Program-made: the position numbers and the translations under genes | Assembly (NCBI GenBank): GCA_020026075.1 | Contig: JAHHQZ010000019.1 | Location: forward strand, 1-33,584 | DNA from: Actinobacillus sp. | GTDB lineage: Bacteria > Pseudomonadota > Gammaproteobacteria > Enterobacterales > Pasteurellaceae | Reading direction: 5' to 3' | DNA: 33,584 nt | The notes under the pieces: generated by a model | Database searches by the model: none | What the model was told of the DNA's origin: nothing | The model's input: only the letters and a program-made list of their open reading frames with translations | In this document: positions 1 to 8,674 of the stretch, in pieces | Position numbering within the stretch: position 1 is the first letter of the stretch | Layout of the letters: each line of letters opens with the position of its first letter

Positions 1-50
1 CAATTTATAGTTTTTTATAGCTATTTATAGATTTTTATAGGTTTGTTATA
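1..50. repeat. 10-bp tandem array, NNNTTTATAG
   Basis: Four consecutive 10-base units each end in TTTATAG (1-10, 11-20, 21-30, 31-40) behind three variable bases, and a fifth decayed unit covers 41-50. Every unit contains TAG, and the period of 10 moves that stop into a new frame each time. Four units therefore close all three plus-strand frames, and the complement carries TAA in the same way. The array sits where fruA homology stops. A fixed 7-mer in helical phase with free 3-base spacers looks more like a protein-binding array than a slippage microsatellite. It lies at the window edge, so its full length and left flank are unknown. Confidence 0.75.
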
Positions 51-161
51 ACGGTTTCTCTCAATTTACAGCAAGCATTTAATGATCCAAACACGGTAAT
101 CAATGCGCTTAAAGCAGATCTAAAAACCCTACACGCCAGTGAAAAAACGACACAAAAACGA

Positions 162-1526
162 GTGATCGCTATTACCGCTTGCCCAACAGGCGTAGCGCAT
201 ACTTTTATGTCCGCCGATGCCATTAAACAATACGCTGAAAAGCAAGGCTGGAATATTCAAATTGAAACTCGCGGACAAATTGGTAGCAGTGAAAGTGTCA
301 GTGCAGAAGACATCGCCCTTGCGGATTTGATTTTTGTGGCAGCGGACATTGATGTAGACTTGCAAAAATTCCAAGGCAAACCCTTATACCGCACCAGTAC
401 AGGGGCAGCGTTAAAACAAACCGCCAACGAATTTGCCAAAGCGTGGCGTGAAGCAACGCCTTATCAAAGTGCGGAAACTGTTGCCGTACAAAGTGAGAAA
501 AAAGACAAACTCCACACGGGGATTTATAAACACTTAATGACGGGCGTTTCTTATATGTTACCCGTGGTAGTGGCAGGCGGTTTGTTGATTGCCATTTCCT
601 TTATGTTCGGCATCGAAGCCTTTAAAGATCCCAACATCGCTGGCGGCTTACCGAAAGCCTTAATGGATATTGGTGGCGGTGCGGCATTCCATTTGATGAT
701 CGCTGTATTCGCCGCTTATGTGGCGTTTTCCATTGCTAACCGTCCGGGTTTAGCCGTTGGTTTAATTGGCGGTATGCTCGCCACCACAGGCGGGGCTGGA
801 ATTTTGGGCGGGATTATCGCAGGTTTCCTAGCAGGCTACGTGGTGAACTTCTTAAATCGTGCCATTAAATTACCGCCAAGTTTCAATTCATTAAAACCAA
901 TTTTGATTTTGCCATTCTTAGGCACGCTCATCGTGGGCTTGGTGATGGTGTATGTGGTCAATCCACCAGTCGCAGGCATTATGGCCTCCCTTAAAGAATG
1001 GCTCACGTCGTTAAATAGCGTCAATGCCGTGGTTTTAGGTTTGATTATTGGTGCAATGATGTGCGTGGATATGGGCGGACCTGTGAACAAAGCGGCCTAT
1101 ACCTTCTCAGTGGGAATGCTGACTTCTGGGGTCTACACGCCAATCGCCGCTGCAATGGCAGCCGGTATGGTTCCACCGATTGGAATGGCAATCGCAACGT
1201 GGATCGCACGCAAAAAATTCGAGAAAAACGAACGTGACGCAGGCAATGCAGCCTTTGTTTTAGGCTTGTGTTTCATCTCCGAGGGAGCGCTACCGTTCGT
1301 GGCAGCAGATCCGATTCGCGTTATCGGTACCTCCATTGTTGGTGGTGCAGTTGCTGGCGCACTTTCAATGATGTTAGGCATTACGCTCGGCGCACCACAC
1401 GGTGGATTATTCGTGATCCCATTCGTGTCCCAACCGTTGATTTACCTAGGTATCATCGCACTTGGTAGCATCATTACTGGTGTGCTGTACGCCACCATTC
1501 GCCCACGTGCAATGGCAACGTTATAA
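162..1526 (+). CDS. fruA: PTS fructose transporter subunit IIBC (FruA), 5'-truncated
   Basis: Membrane permease that imports fructose and phosphorylates it to fructose 1-phosphate, taking phosphate from FruB. The IIB domain opens the frame, with the phosphocysteine in ACPTGVAHTF (Cys7). IIC follows from about residue 110, with many membrane segments and the conserved GGPVNKAAY and GAPHGGLFV loops. The 454 residues align with the E. coli protein only from its IIB domain onward. The only in-frame start is GTG 162, with no visible Shine-Dalgarno. The frame stays open back to 21, and its translation (QQAFNDPNTVINAL around 69-110) still resembles the end of the N-terminal IIB' domain. Coding homology is then lost in the 10-bp array, which has an in-frame TAG at 18-20. 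Either the gene is interrupted here or the window edge hides a rearrangement. fruB and fruK are not visible. Confidence 0.85.
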   Translation: MIAITACPTGVAHTFMSADAIKQYAEKQGWNIQIETRGQIGSSESVSAEDIALADLIFVAADIDVDLQKFQGKPLYRTSTGAALKQTANEFAKAWREATPYQSAETVAVQSEKKDKLHTGIYKHLMTGVSYMLPVVVAGGLLIAISFMFGIEAFKDPNIAGGLPKALMDIGGGAAFHLMIAVFAAYVAFSIANRPGLAVGLIGGMLATTGGAGILGGIIAGFLAGYVVNFLNRAIKLPPSFNSLKPILILPFLGTLIVGLVMVYVVNPPVAGIMASLKEWLTSLNSVNAVVLGLIIGAMMCVDMGGPVNKAAYTFSVGMLTSGVYTPIAAAMAAGMVPPIGMAIATWIARKKFEKNERDAGNAAFVLGLCFISEGALPFVAADPIRVIGTSIVGGAVAGALSMMLGITLGAPHGGLFVIPFVSQPLIYLGIIALGSIITGVLYATIRPRAMATL

Positions 1527-1529
1527 AAA

Positions 1530-1575
1530 CTAGGCTGGAATTTTTCACAAAATTTTGTCAAAAATTCCGGCCTAG
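1530..1575. terminator. Palindromic motif pair acting as fruA terminator
   Basis: Two head-to-head copies of the TAGGYYGGAATWTTT element form a 16-bp stem (arms 1530-1545 and 1560-1575, one G-U pair). The interior, ACAAAATTTTGT, is itself self-complementary. It starts 4 bases after the fruA stop and lies between convergent fruA and atpC, so it can terminate in either direction. It combines a terminator with a dispersed repeat, as paired uptake sequences do in Haemophilus. Confidence 0.75.
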
Positions 1576-1623
1576 ATTATTGGTTAAATTTTAGAGAAAA
1601 GATCCAGTCGTTTAACCGCTACA

Positions 1624-1651
1624 AAAAATCCCACGCTAAGGTGGGATTTTT
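1624..1651 (-). terminator. Rho-independent terminator of the atp operon
   Basis: Inverted repeat AAAAATCCCAC (1624-1634) and GTGGGATTTTT (1641-1651) with a 6-base loop. On the minus strand the hairpin ends in a run of U, 17 bases past the atpC stop. The A/T arms are symmetric, so it can also work for the plus strand. Confidence 0.85.
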
Positions 1652-1668
1652 ACTATCAATCAATACGT

Positions 1669-2091
1669 TTAGTATTTTTTCAACATACTGTTGGCCAGTT
1701 CGTAAGCACGCAGTTTGGCAAGTTCTTGTGCCAATTTGAGTACCATAACATCATAATTTTCACCGCTTTTCGTAACGATATTTTCTTCTGCACGTTTTTT
1801 AGCCGCAAGAATACGTTCACGATCAAGCTCTTCACCACGAATCGCCACGTCGGCAAGTACGATAGCACAATCAGGTTGGACCTCTAAAAAGCCCCCTGAC
1901 ACATAAATGACTTGCTCTTTGCCATCCGCTAAAGTGAATTTAATGATGCCAGGCTTAACTCCAGTTAACAGTGGGGTGTGACCTGGCAATACGCCAAGCT
2001 CACCTTCCGTACCTGTTGCTTGAATGGATTTAACCTCCCCTTCAAACAAACCTTCTTCTGCACTTACAACCGTTAATTTTAATGTCGCCAT
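1669..2091 (-). CDS. atpC: F1Fo ATP synthase subunit epsilon
   Basis: Epsilon subunit of the F1 central stalk, which couples gamma rotation to catalysis and can inhibit ATP hydrolysis. The protein is 140 residues, the normal bacterial length. The N-terminal beta-sandwich (MATLKLTVVSAEEGLF, GELGVLPGHTPLLTGVKPG) is followed by a C-terminal helical hairpin from about residue 90. ATG 2091 is chosen because AAGGAG lies 6 bases upstream; an in-frame TTG at 2106 lies upstream of that site. It is the last gene of the operon, 37 bases after atpD, and is followed by the terminator. Confidence 0.96.
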   Translation of the reverse strand: MATLKLTVVSAEEGLFEGEVKSIQATGTEGELGVLPGHTPLLTGVKPGIIKFTLADGKEQVIYVSGGFLEVQPDCAIVLADVAIRGEELDRERILAAKKRAEENIVTKSGENYDVMVLKLAQELAKLRAYELANSMLKKY

Positions 2092-2128
2092 ACTTTTCTC
2101 CTTCAAGTTTTAGTTGGGCTTGAAGTGA

Positions 2129-3502
2129 TTACATTTTTTTCGCGCGTTCTAAGACTTCATCAATAGAACCAGCCATATAGAATGCTTGTTCAGGAATATT
2201 GTCGTATTCGCCGTCTAAAATGCCTTTAAAGCCACGAATGGTGTCTTTCAGTGAAACGTATTTACCTGGTGAACCAGTGAACACTTCCGCAACGAAGAAT
2301 GGTTGTGATAAGAAACGTTCGATTTTACGCGCACGTGCTACCACAAGTTTATCTTCTTCGGATAATTCATCCATACCTAAGATAGCGATGATGTCTTTAA
2401 GTTCTTTATAGCGTTGCAAAATACCTTGTACGCCACGAGCAACATCATAATGCTCTTGACCAACCACGAGTGGGTCAAGTTGGCGTGAAGTTGAGTCAAG
2501 TGGATCTACCGCTGGATAAATACCTAATGAGGCAATTTGACGACTTAATACCACGGTTGAATCCAAGTGTGCAAAGGTAGTTGCTGGTGATGGATCGGTT
2601 AAGTCATCCGCTGGTACGTAAACCGCTTGTACGGATGTGATTGAACCAGTTTTGGTTGACGTAATACGTTCTTGTAATGCCCCCATTTCTTCGGCCAGTG
2701 TCGGTTGGTAACCTACCGCAGATGGCATACGACCAAGAAGTGCAGAAACTTCTGTCCCTGCTAGGGTATAACGGTAAATATTATCCACAAAGAATAGTAC
2801 ATCACGACCTTCATCACGGAATTTCTCAGCCATTGTTAAGCCAGTTAATGCAACACGTAAACGGTTGCCTGGTGGCTCATTCATTTGTCCGTAAACCAGT
2901 GATACTTTATCAAGTACGTTTGAATCGGTCATTTCGTGGTAGAAGTCGTTACCTTCACGGGTACGTTCACCTACACCAGCGAATACGGAATATCCTGAGT
3001 GTTCGATCGCAATATTACGGATTAATTCCATCATATTTACGGTTTTACCTACACCAGCACCACCGAATAAACCAACTTTCCCCCCTTTTGCAAATGGGCA
3101 GATTAAATCGATAACTTTGATCCCTGTTTCTAATAATTCTGTGGTGTTTGCTTGCTCTTCGTAGCTTGGTGCTGAACGGTGAATAGACCAATCTTCTTCT
3201 GCACCGATTGGGCCTTTCTCATCGATTGGATCACCGAGAACATTCATAATACGTCCAAGTGTTTTCGTACCCACTGGAACCATGATTGGGTGACCAGTAC
3301 TTTCAACTTTAACACCACGTTTTAAACCATCTGATGTACCCATTGCAATACAACGAACTACGCCACCACCAAGTTGCTGTTCAACTTCTAATACGAGTCC
3401 AGTTTCTACTTTTAGGGCATCAAATACATTTGGTACCGCATCTTGTGGAAATTCAACATCGATAACCGCACCAATAATTTGTACAATTTTACCTGTTGCC
3501 AT
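2129..3502 (-). CDS. atpD: F1Fo ATP synthase subunit beta
   Basis: Catalytic subunit of F1, making ATP from ADP and phosphate at the inner face of the membrane. The 457 residues are full length. The Walker A loop GGAGVGKT lies at 147-154, the catalytic glutamate region is GVGERTREG, and the Walker B region is DVLFFVDNIYRYT. The DELSEEDKLVV segment of the C-terminal domain, which contacts gamma, is intact. The sequence is close to the E. coli protein throughout and nothing is missing. It lies 21 bases after atpG and 37 before atpC. Confidence 0.98.
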   Translation of the reverse strand: MATGKIVQIIGAVIDVEFPQDAVPNVFDALKVETGLVLEVEQQLGGGVVRCIAMGTSDGLKRGVKVESTGHPIMVPVGTKTLGRIMNVLGDPIDEKGPIGAEEDWSIHRSAPSYEEQANTTELLETGIKVIDLICPFAKGGKVGLFGGAGVGKTVNMMELIRNIAIEHSGYSVFAGVGERTREGNDFYHEMTDSNVLDKVSLVYGQMNEPPGNRLRVALTGLTMAEKFRDEGRDVLFFVDNIYRYTLAGTEVSALLGRMPSAVGYQPTLAEEMGALQERITSTKTGSITSVQAVYVPADDLTDPSPATTFAHLDSTVVLSRQIASLGIYPAVDPLDSTSRQLDPLVVGQEHYDVARGVQGILQRYKELKDIIAILGMDELSEEDKLVVARARKIERFLSQPFFVAEVFTGSPGKYVSLKDTIRGFKGILDGEYDNIPEQAFYMAGSIDEVLERAKKM

Positions 3503-3523
3503 TGATCGTTCCTCTAATTTTGC

Positions 3524-4393
3524 TTAAATTGCGGCCGCACCGGCAACAATTTCATTTAATTCATTTGTGATACTTGTTTGACGAGCCTTGTTATAAACAA
3601 GTTGTAAATCTTGAATAAGATTACCCGCATTATCCGTAGCAGCTTTCATAGCCACCATACGGGCTGCTTGTTCCGAAGCCAAATTCTCTACCACAGCCTG
3701 ATAAACTTGTGATTCTAGATAACGACCTAACAAAGCGTCTAACAAGACTTTCGCATCAGGCTCGTAAATATAATCCCAAATTGGTTTGGTTTCTTGTGTT
3801 GTATTTTCCAGCAAATCAGAAGCTGGTAATAATTTATCTACACTCGGTCGTTGTGACATCGTATTGATAAACTTATTATATACAATATAAACTGCATCTA
3901 GCTGATTGTTGCGGTAAACATCAAATAACTGGTTAGCGATTCCAAGTAACTCTTCAGCAGATGGAGTATCACCTAAACCAGATTGCTGTACTTCTATACC
4001 TAAACCTAAAGATTGGAAAAAACCGATACTTTTAGCCCCAATAAGACCAAGCGATACATCAACCTTTTTCTCTTTCCATTGTTTAATTTCATTAAGTACA
4101 AGCTTAAACTCATTGATATTTAAACCACCGCATAATCCGCGATCAGTCGATACCACAAGGATACCGACTTTCTTAATATCACGTTCGACTAAAAATGGGT
4201 GTTTATATTCGGAATTGGCTTGAGAAACATGGCCAATAACTCGACGAATCGCATCAGAATACGGACGGGAAGCAGACATACGTTCTTGCGTTTTACGCAT
4301 TTTAGATGCAGCAACCATTTCCATTGCCTTAGTGATTTTCTGTGTATTTTGTACACTGGCAATTTTCGAGCGTATTTCTTTTGCACCAGCCAT
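3524..4393 (-). CDS. atpG: F1Fo ATP synthase subunit gamma
   Basis: Rotating central shaft of F1. It has 289 residues, typical for the family. The N-terminal helix MAGAKEIRSKIASVQNTQKI and the C-terminal helix ending RQTSITNELNEIVAGAAAI form the coiled coil that penetrates the alpha/beta ring. The middle Rossmann-like part contains STDRGLCGGLN, a family signature. ATG 4393 has GGAG 8 bases upstream. It lies between atpA (23 bases) and atpD (21 bases) in the usual order. Confidence 0.97.
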   Translation of the reverse strand: MAGAKEIRSKIASVQNTQKITKAMEMVAASKMRKTQERMSASRPYSDAIRRVIGHVSQANSEYKHPFLVERDIKKVGILVVSTDRGLCGGLNINEFKLVLNEIKQWKEKKVDVSLGLIGAKSIGFFQSLGLGIEVQQSGLGDTPSAEELLGIANQLFDVYRNNQLDAVYIVYNKFINTMSQRPSVDKLLPASDLLENTTQETKPIWDYIYEPDAKVLLDALLGRYLESQVYQAVVENLASEQAARMVAMKAATDNAGNLIQDLQLVYNKARQTSITNELNEIVAGAAAI

Positions 4394-4416
4394 TTTATTT
4401 CTCCATTACTCTAAGA

Positions 4417-5958
4417 TTACCAAGAACTATTTGCTTTAAAAGCATCTAAGATTTTACGTAATGTTTCTTTTACTTCATCATCGTATTTGCCAGTTTTAGT
4501 TAAATCCGCCATAAACTCACCATAATTATGTCTTGCATAATCAAGTAATGCAGCGTCAAAAGCACCAATACGATCAAGTTCAACATCATCAAGGTAACCA
4601 TTTTCAACAGCAAACAATTCTAGTGATTGCTCAGCTACGCTTAGTGGAGCATATTGTTTCTGTTTCAATAATTCCGTCACTTTTTGTCCGTGAGATAATT
4701 GTTTACGTGTTGCTTCATCAAGATCAGAGGCAAACTGTGCAAACGCTGCTAACTCACGATATTGCGCCAATGCAGTACGAATACCACCAGCAAGTTTTTT
4801 CATAATTTTCGTTTGAGCAGCACCACCTACACGAGATACAGAAATACCTGGGTTTACCGCAGGACGTATACCTGCATTAAATAAGCTTGACTCTAAGAAA
4901 ATCTGACCATCAGTGATTGAAATAACGTTTGTTGGTACGAACGCAGATACGTCCCCAGCTTGAGTTTCAATAATTGGTAAGGCTGTCAGTGAGCCTGTTT
5001 TACCTTTTACTTTACCTTGTGTTACTTGTTCTACATAATCTGCATTTACACGAGCAGCACGTTCAAGTAAGCGAGAGTGTAAGTAAAAAACATCACCAGG
5101 GAATGCCTCACGACCAGGTGGACGACGTAAAAGCAATGAAATTTGACGATATGCAACCGCTTGTTTAGAAAGATCATCATATACGATTAACGCATCTTCT
5201 CCACGATCACGGAAAAATTCACCCATTGTACAGCCAGCGTATGGAGCCAAGTATTGTAATGCAGCAGCATCAGATGCTGTTGCCACAACAACGATTGTAT
5301 TTTGTAATGCACCATGTTCTTCTAATTTACGCACAACGTTGGCAACTGTTGAAGCTTTTTGTCCAACAGCAACATAAATACATTTAATACCTGAATCACG
5401 CTGATTGATGATGGTATCAATCGCTAATGCAGTTTTACCTGTTTGGCGATCACCAATGATTAACTCACGCTGACCACGACCAATTGGTACCATCGCATCC
5501 ACAGCTTTATAACCAGTTTGTACTGGTTGATCAACGGATTGACGAGCAATAACGCCAGGTGCAATAACCTCTACAGGTGCAAAATGTTCGTGCTGAACTT
5601 CACCTTTACCATCAATGGGTTCACCAAGCGTGTTAACCACACGTCCTAATAAGCCATCACCTACTGGTACTTCTAAAATACGCCCAGTACACTTAACTTC
5701 CATACCTTCAGCTAGATCAGTATATGGTCCCATAACTACGGCACCTACTGAATCACGTTCAAGGTTTAAAGCCATTGCATATCGACCTGTAGGAAGCGCA
5801 ATCATCTCCCCTTGCATTACATCACTTAAACCGTGAATACGAATAATTCCATCACATACGGAAACGATTGTTCCTGTATTTTGCACTTCACTAACGACTT
5901 TAAAATCTGCAATGCGCTTTTTAATTAATTCACTAATTTCGGTTGAATTTAGTTGCAT
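4417..5958 (-). CDS. atpA: F1Fo ATP synthase subunit alpha
   Basis: Non-catalytic nucleotide-binding subunit that alternates with beta in the F1 hexamer. The 513 residues match the usual length. The Walker A loop GDRQTGKT is at 169-176, and the arginine finger lies in NPGISVSRVGG near residue 373. The N-terminal beta-barrel begins after a short helix (MQLNSTEISELIKKRI) that contacts delta. It follows atpH by 12 bases, consistent with a single transcript and tightly coupled translation. Confidence 0.98.
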   Translation of the reverse strand: MQLNSTEISELIKKRIADFKVVSEVQNTGTIVSVCDGIIRIHGLSDVMQGEMIALPTGRYAMALNLERDSVGAVVMGPYTDLAEGMEVKCTGRILEVPVGDGLLGRVVNTLGEPIDGKGEVQHEHFAPVEVIAPGVIARQSVDQPVQTGYKAVDAMVPIGRGQRELIIGDRQTGKTALAIDTIINQRDSGIKCIYVAVGQKASTVANVVRKLEEHGALQNTIVVVATASDAAALQYLAPYAGCTMGEFFRDRGEDALIVYDDLSKQAVAYRQISLLLRRPPGREAFPGDVFYLHSRLLERAARVNADYVEQVTQGKVKGKTGSLTALPIIETQAGDVSAFVPTNVISITDGQIFLESSLFNAGIRPAVNPGISVSRVGGAAQTKIMKKLAGGIRTALAQYRELAAFAQFASDLDEATRKQLSHGQKVTELLKQKQYAPLSVAEQSLELFAVENGYLDDVELDRIGAFDAALLDYARHNYGEFMADLTKTGKYDDEVKETLRKILDAFKANSSW

Positions 5959-5970
5959 ATTTGTTTCCTC

Positions 5971-6522
5971 TTATAATCGTAGTGTTGATGCTAATCGATG
6001 CAGTTGTCCACGAGTACTGCCATCTATTACAAAATCATTGGTTCGAATAATTACACCACCAACAAGCGATTTATCTACACTACAATTTAATTCTATTTTG
6101 CGTGCTAACCTTTTTTCCATAGCTTTAGCAATTTTCTGTTGTTGTGCCTTCGTTAAAGCATAAGCAGAAACAACCTCTACATCAGTAATAGCCCTAAAAT
6201 CCTCAACATAATGTTTATATTCTTCATAAACCTGAGGCGTTACGATTAAACGCTCATTTTGAGCCATAATTCGTACCAAATTTTGACCATATTGATCCAG
6301 TTGCTCACCACAAAGCTGAATAATACCGTCAGTAAGCTTTTCCGTAGAATTTGCACTTACCAAGAATGTTTGCACTTTTTCGTTTTGCACCAGTGCGGCT
6401 AAAAAAGCCAACATACTATCCCAACGAGCTAAAGCCTCTTTTTGCCCCTTTTGCTCTTCTTCAAGAGCAAAATCAAACACAGCTTTAGCATAAGGGCGAG
6501 CAATCGTGGTTAAGTCTGACAT
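5971..6522 (-). CDS. atpH: F1Fo ATP synthase subunit delta
   Basis: Peripheral-stalk subunit that fixes the F1 head to the b-subunit dimer. The 183 residues are a little longer than the 177 of E. coli. The N-terminal helical bundle starts MSDLTTIARPYAKAVFDFA, and the C-terminal signature VIRTNDFVIDGSTRGQLHRL-like segment (last 30 residues) is present. The start is 9 bases after the atpF stop, with AGGAGC just upstream. The sequence is AT-richer and less conserved than alpha and beta, which is normal for this subunit. Confidence 0.95.
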   Translation of the reverse strand: MSDLTTIARPYAKAVFDFALEEEQKGQKEALARWDSMLAFLAALVQNEKVQTFLVSANSTEKLTDGIIQLCGEQLDQYGQNLVRIMAQNERLIVTPQVYEEYKHYVEDFRAITDVEVVSAYALTKAQQQKIAKAMEKRLARKIELNCSVDKSLVGGVIIRTNDFVIDGSTRGQLHRLASTLRL

Positions 6523-6531
6523 TTAAGCTCC

Positions 6532-7005
6532 TTAGGATAAATCCGCTACAAGCTTATCAATAATTTCATTGTTTGCCGCTTTATCAATCTGTTGACCAAC
6601 AATTTTTTCAGCACCTGCAATTGCTAAGCTCGCAACTTGTAAACGTAATTCTTCTTGCACACGTTTACGCTCACTTTCTACCTCAGCATGCCCTTGTCGA
6701 ATAATGTTCGCCTTAGTGATTTCAGCATCAGATTTTGCTTCATCGATGATCTCATTACGTCGACGATTAGCAGCATTAACTATTTCCTGAGCTTTCAACT
6801 TAGCTTGTTGGAGTTCTTCTTCAACTTGCGTTTGTGTATCCGCTTGCTCTTTACGAGCTGCTTCTGCATCAGCTAAAGCTTGAGCGATGGTTGCTTGGCG
6901 TGTTTCGATAGCCTTAATAATCGGCGGCCACACAAATCGCATACAAAACCATACAAAAATGGCAAATGCGATTAGCTGACCAATTAATGTTGCATTTAAA
7001 TTCAC
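6532..7005 (-). CDS. atpF: F1Fo ATP synthase subunit b
   Basis: Peripheral-stalk subunit forming a dimer in the membrane. The 157 residues are standard. One N-terminal membrane helix (about residues 5-27, NATLIGQLIAFAIFVWFC) is followed by a long charged, Ala/Glu/Lys-rich coiled coil from about residue 35 to 140 that carries the dimerisation region, and a C-terminal part that binds delta. GGAG lies just upstream of ATG 7005. Its neighbours are atpE and atpH in canonical order. Confidence 0.96.
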   Translation of the reverse strand: MNLNATLIGQLIAFAIFVWFCMRFVWPPIIKAIETRQATIAQALADAEAARKEQADTQTQVEEELQQAKLKAQEIVNAANRRRNEIIDEAKSDAEITKANIIRQGHAEVESERKRVQEELRLQVASLAIAGAEKIVGQQIDKAANNEIIDKLVADLS

Positions 7006-7048
7006 AACGCCCTCCTAGGCTTAGTTTTTTCTGTAACGAAAAACGCAA

Positions 7049-7303
7049 TTATTGCAATAGGGCGAGGAATGGATTTGCAAATGCAAAATACAAGCTGATA
7101 CCAACAGCAATCATCGCAATCGCATCTAAAAGACCCGCAATAATAAACATCTTGGTGAGAAGCGAAGAAGCTAGCTCAGGCTGACGAGCAGCTGCATCTA
7201 AATAGCGACCACCTAAAATAGCAAAGCCTATTGCCGTACCTAATGCAGCAAAAGAAAGCATAACAGCAGATGCAATAATAGTTGTACTGATAACAAGTTC
7301 CAT
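7049..7303 (-). CDS. atpE: F1Fo ATP synthase subunit c
   Basis: Proteolipid forming the rotating Fo ring. The 84 residues make two membrane helices joined by the polar loop ARQPEL (39-44). The ion-carrying carboxylate is Asp60 in GLLDAIAMIAVG. The first helix has the glycine-spaced packing face GTAIGFAILGG. The pattern around Asp60 lacks the extra glutamine and serine ligands of sodium-type rings, so proton coupling is likely. ATG 7303 is preferred because GGAG is 8 bases upstream; an in-frame TTG at 7315 would include that site. In the 68-base gap to atpB, GGGT/ACCC (7329-7339) can form a small hairpin. Confidence 0.96.
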   Translation of the reverse strand: MELVISTTIIASAVMLSFAALGTAIGFAILGGRYLDAAARQPELASSLLTKMFIIAGLLDAIAMIAVGISLYFAFANPFLALLQ

Positions 7304-7371
7304 AGTTTTCTCCAATTTAGAGGTTAGTGGGTAATACCCGGTTGATGAAAAAAGAAAGTTTAATTAGTAAA

Positions 7372-8166
7372 TCAATGATCTTCAGTATGATTGTTAGCTA
7401 AGCTTAAATACACAATCGTTAACATCATAAAAATAAAGGCCTGAAGTGTAATCACTAAAATATGGAATATAGCCCAAACAAGATGCAATGAAATCCCCGC
7501 AACTTGTAGGACAAAATGATTTGACATATACATTAAGGCGATTAAGACAAAGATAAGCTCACCAGCATATATATTACCGAAAAGTCGTAATGCCAATGAC
7601 ACTGGTTTTGCTAAAAGGGTTACACTTTCCAACAACAAGTTTACAGGTGCAAACGCCCAATGATTAAAAGGATGCAAGGTATATTCTTTTACAAATCCCT
7701 TGATACCTTTTGACTTAATTGTATAGAAGATAATAAGAAAAAATACACAGATAGCCATGCTTAGCGTAGCACTAATATCCGCTGTTGCAACTGGACGCAG
7801 GTAATGAATACCAAATAATGCAGCAATCTGAGGCAGAAAATCCACAGGGATTAAGTCCACCGCATTCATCACAAAGACCCAGCAGAAAATCGTTAAAGCG
7901 AGAGGTGCGACAAAGTCACGTGAACCGTGGAAATTATCTTTTACAAGACCGTTCACCCAATCTACGACAATTTCAACAAAGCATTGTAATTTTCCAGGAA
8001 CCCCCGTTGTTACTCGGCGAGCAACAGAATAAAAAACCGCAAGGAAAATAACACCTGAAAGAACGGAAAAGAATAAAGTATCTAAATGAACGTTCCAAAA
8101 TTCTTCCCCAGTGGAGAGAAAGGTTAAATGGTGACCAATATAACTTGACGTGGTTAAACCAGACAT
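7372..8166 (-). CDS. atpB: F1Fo ATP synthase subunit a
   Basis: Membrane stator of Fo that provides the two proton half-channels. The 264 residues carry at least five hydrophobic segments. The essential arginine lies in LAKPVSLALRLFGNIYAGEL, near residue 205, next to the conserved Asn and Glu. The N-terminal part, with STGEEFWNVHLDT, lies outside the membrane. It starts 17 bases after the atpI stop. Confidence 0.97.
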   Translation of the reverse strand: MSGLTTSSYIGHHLTFLSTGEEFWNVHLDTLFFSVLSGVIFLAVFYSVARRVTTGVPGKLQCFVEIVVDWVNGLVKDNFHGSRDFVAPLALTIFCWVFVMNAVDLIPVDFLPQIAALFGIHYLRPVATADISATLSMAICVFFLIIFYTIKSKGIKGFVKEYTLHPFNHWAFAPVNLLLESVTLLAKPVSLALRLFGNIYAGELIFVLIALMYMSNHFVLQVAGISLHLVWAIFHILVITLQAFIFMMLTIVYLSLANNHTEDH

Positions 8167-8183
8167 AATAAATCCTTTACAAT

Positions 8184-8564
8184 TTAAATTGAAAATTTAT
8201 GGTATTTTTCAACCATAAAAGGCAGGATATTATTTAAAACCAGTGTAAAAATATACCCTAAACCCAGTGCAAAAAAACTGTCGTTATTCCGACCTAGAAT
8301 TAACACAAGAAATAAAACGGTCAATGTAAATTTTATCGATTCACCAAGATAAAATCGTTTCACACTGTGTGTGGGGCGAAAGAAAAACATCCAAACAATA
8401 AAAAATAACTGCGGAATAAATACCGCTGACGCACCAAGCAAAAATGCTATCGCCATCTTTTGCTGAAAAAACCAAGTAACGCAAAAAAATATGATGAGCA
8501 AAATAAACTCAAGCATAATTACGTAGCGATATTTCTCTTGCGTATGTTTGAGTACTTTCGTCAT
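8184..8564 (-). CDS. atpI: ATP synthase protein I
   Basis: First gene of the atp operon, encoding a small membrane protein reported to help assemble the c-ring and not itself part of the final enzyme. The 126 residues show four hydrophobic segments (about 17-33, 38-60, 74-92 and 97-115) separated by short charged loops. The protein is poorly conserved across bacteria, and the assignment rests on its topology and its place directly upstream of atpB. The ATG at 8564 has no strong Shine-Dalgarno, which fits low expression relative to the structural subunits. Confidence 0.88.
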   Translation of the reverse strand: MTKVLKHTQEKYRYVIMLEFILLIIFFCVTWFFQQKMAIAFLLGASAVFIPQLFFIVWMFFFRPTHSVKRFYLGESIKFTLTVLFLVLILGRNNDSFFALGLGYIFTLVLNNILPFMVEKYHKFSI

Positions 8565-8593
8565 TAAATCTATAAAACCACAATATTTTTGTG

Positions 8594-8616
8594 TTTATTC
8601 TATCAAGTAGAATAAA
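8594..8616. terminator. AT-rich hairpin between rsmG and atpI
   Basis: TTTATTCTA (8594-8602) pairs with TAGAATAAA (8608-8616) around a 5-base loop. It lies in the 110-base gap that should hold the atp promoter. It is too AT-rich, with too weak a U-run, for a confident terminator; it may partly separate rsmG from atp transcription. I found no convincing -35/-10 pair in this gap. Confidence 0.3.
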
Positions 8617-8674
8617 ACGTTGTTCGCAAAATAAAACGCGGCAAGTATAAAATATTTATAGCTTTTAGGCTAGA

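Noticed and set aside
1..50. Short repeat array as a CRISPR
   Set aside because: Unit is 10 bases with 3-base variable parts, far below repeat and spacer sizes, and no cas genes are nearby.
2677..3114. Plus-strand open frame of 145 codons opposite atpD
   Set aside because: Shadow of a strongly conserved gene; no ribosome site or recognisable protein.
2622..5164. Two exact ACAAGCGGT-type uptake cores (2622-2630 and 5156-5164, on the minus strand)
   Set aside because: Both are inside highly conserved atpD and atpA codons, lack the flanking AT tracts, and two copies in the window are too few for a genome using this core.
8565..8674. TATACT as the -10 of an atp promoter
   Set aside because: No acceptable -35 at 16-18 bases upstream on the minus strand.
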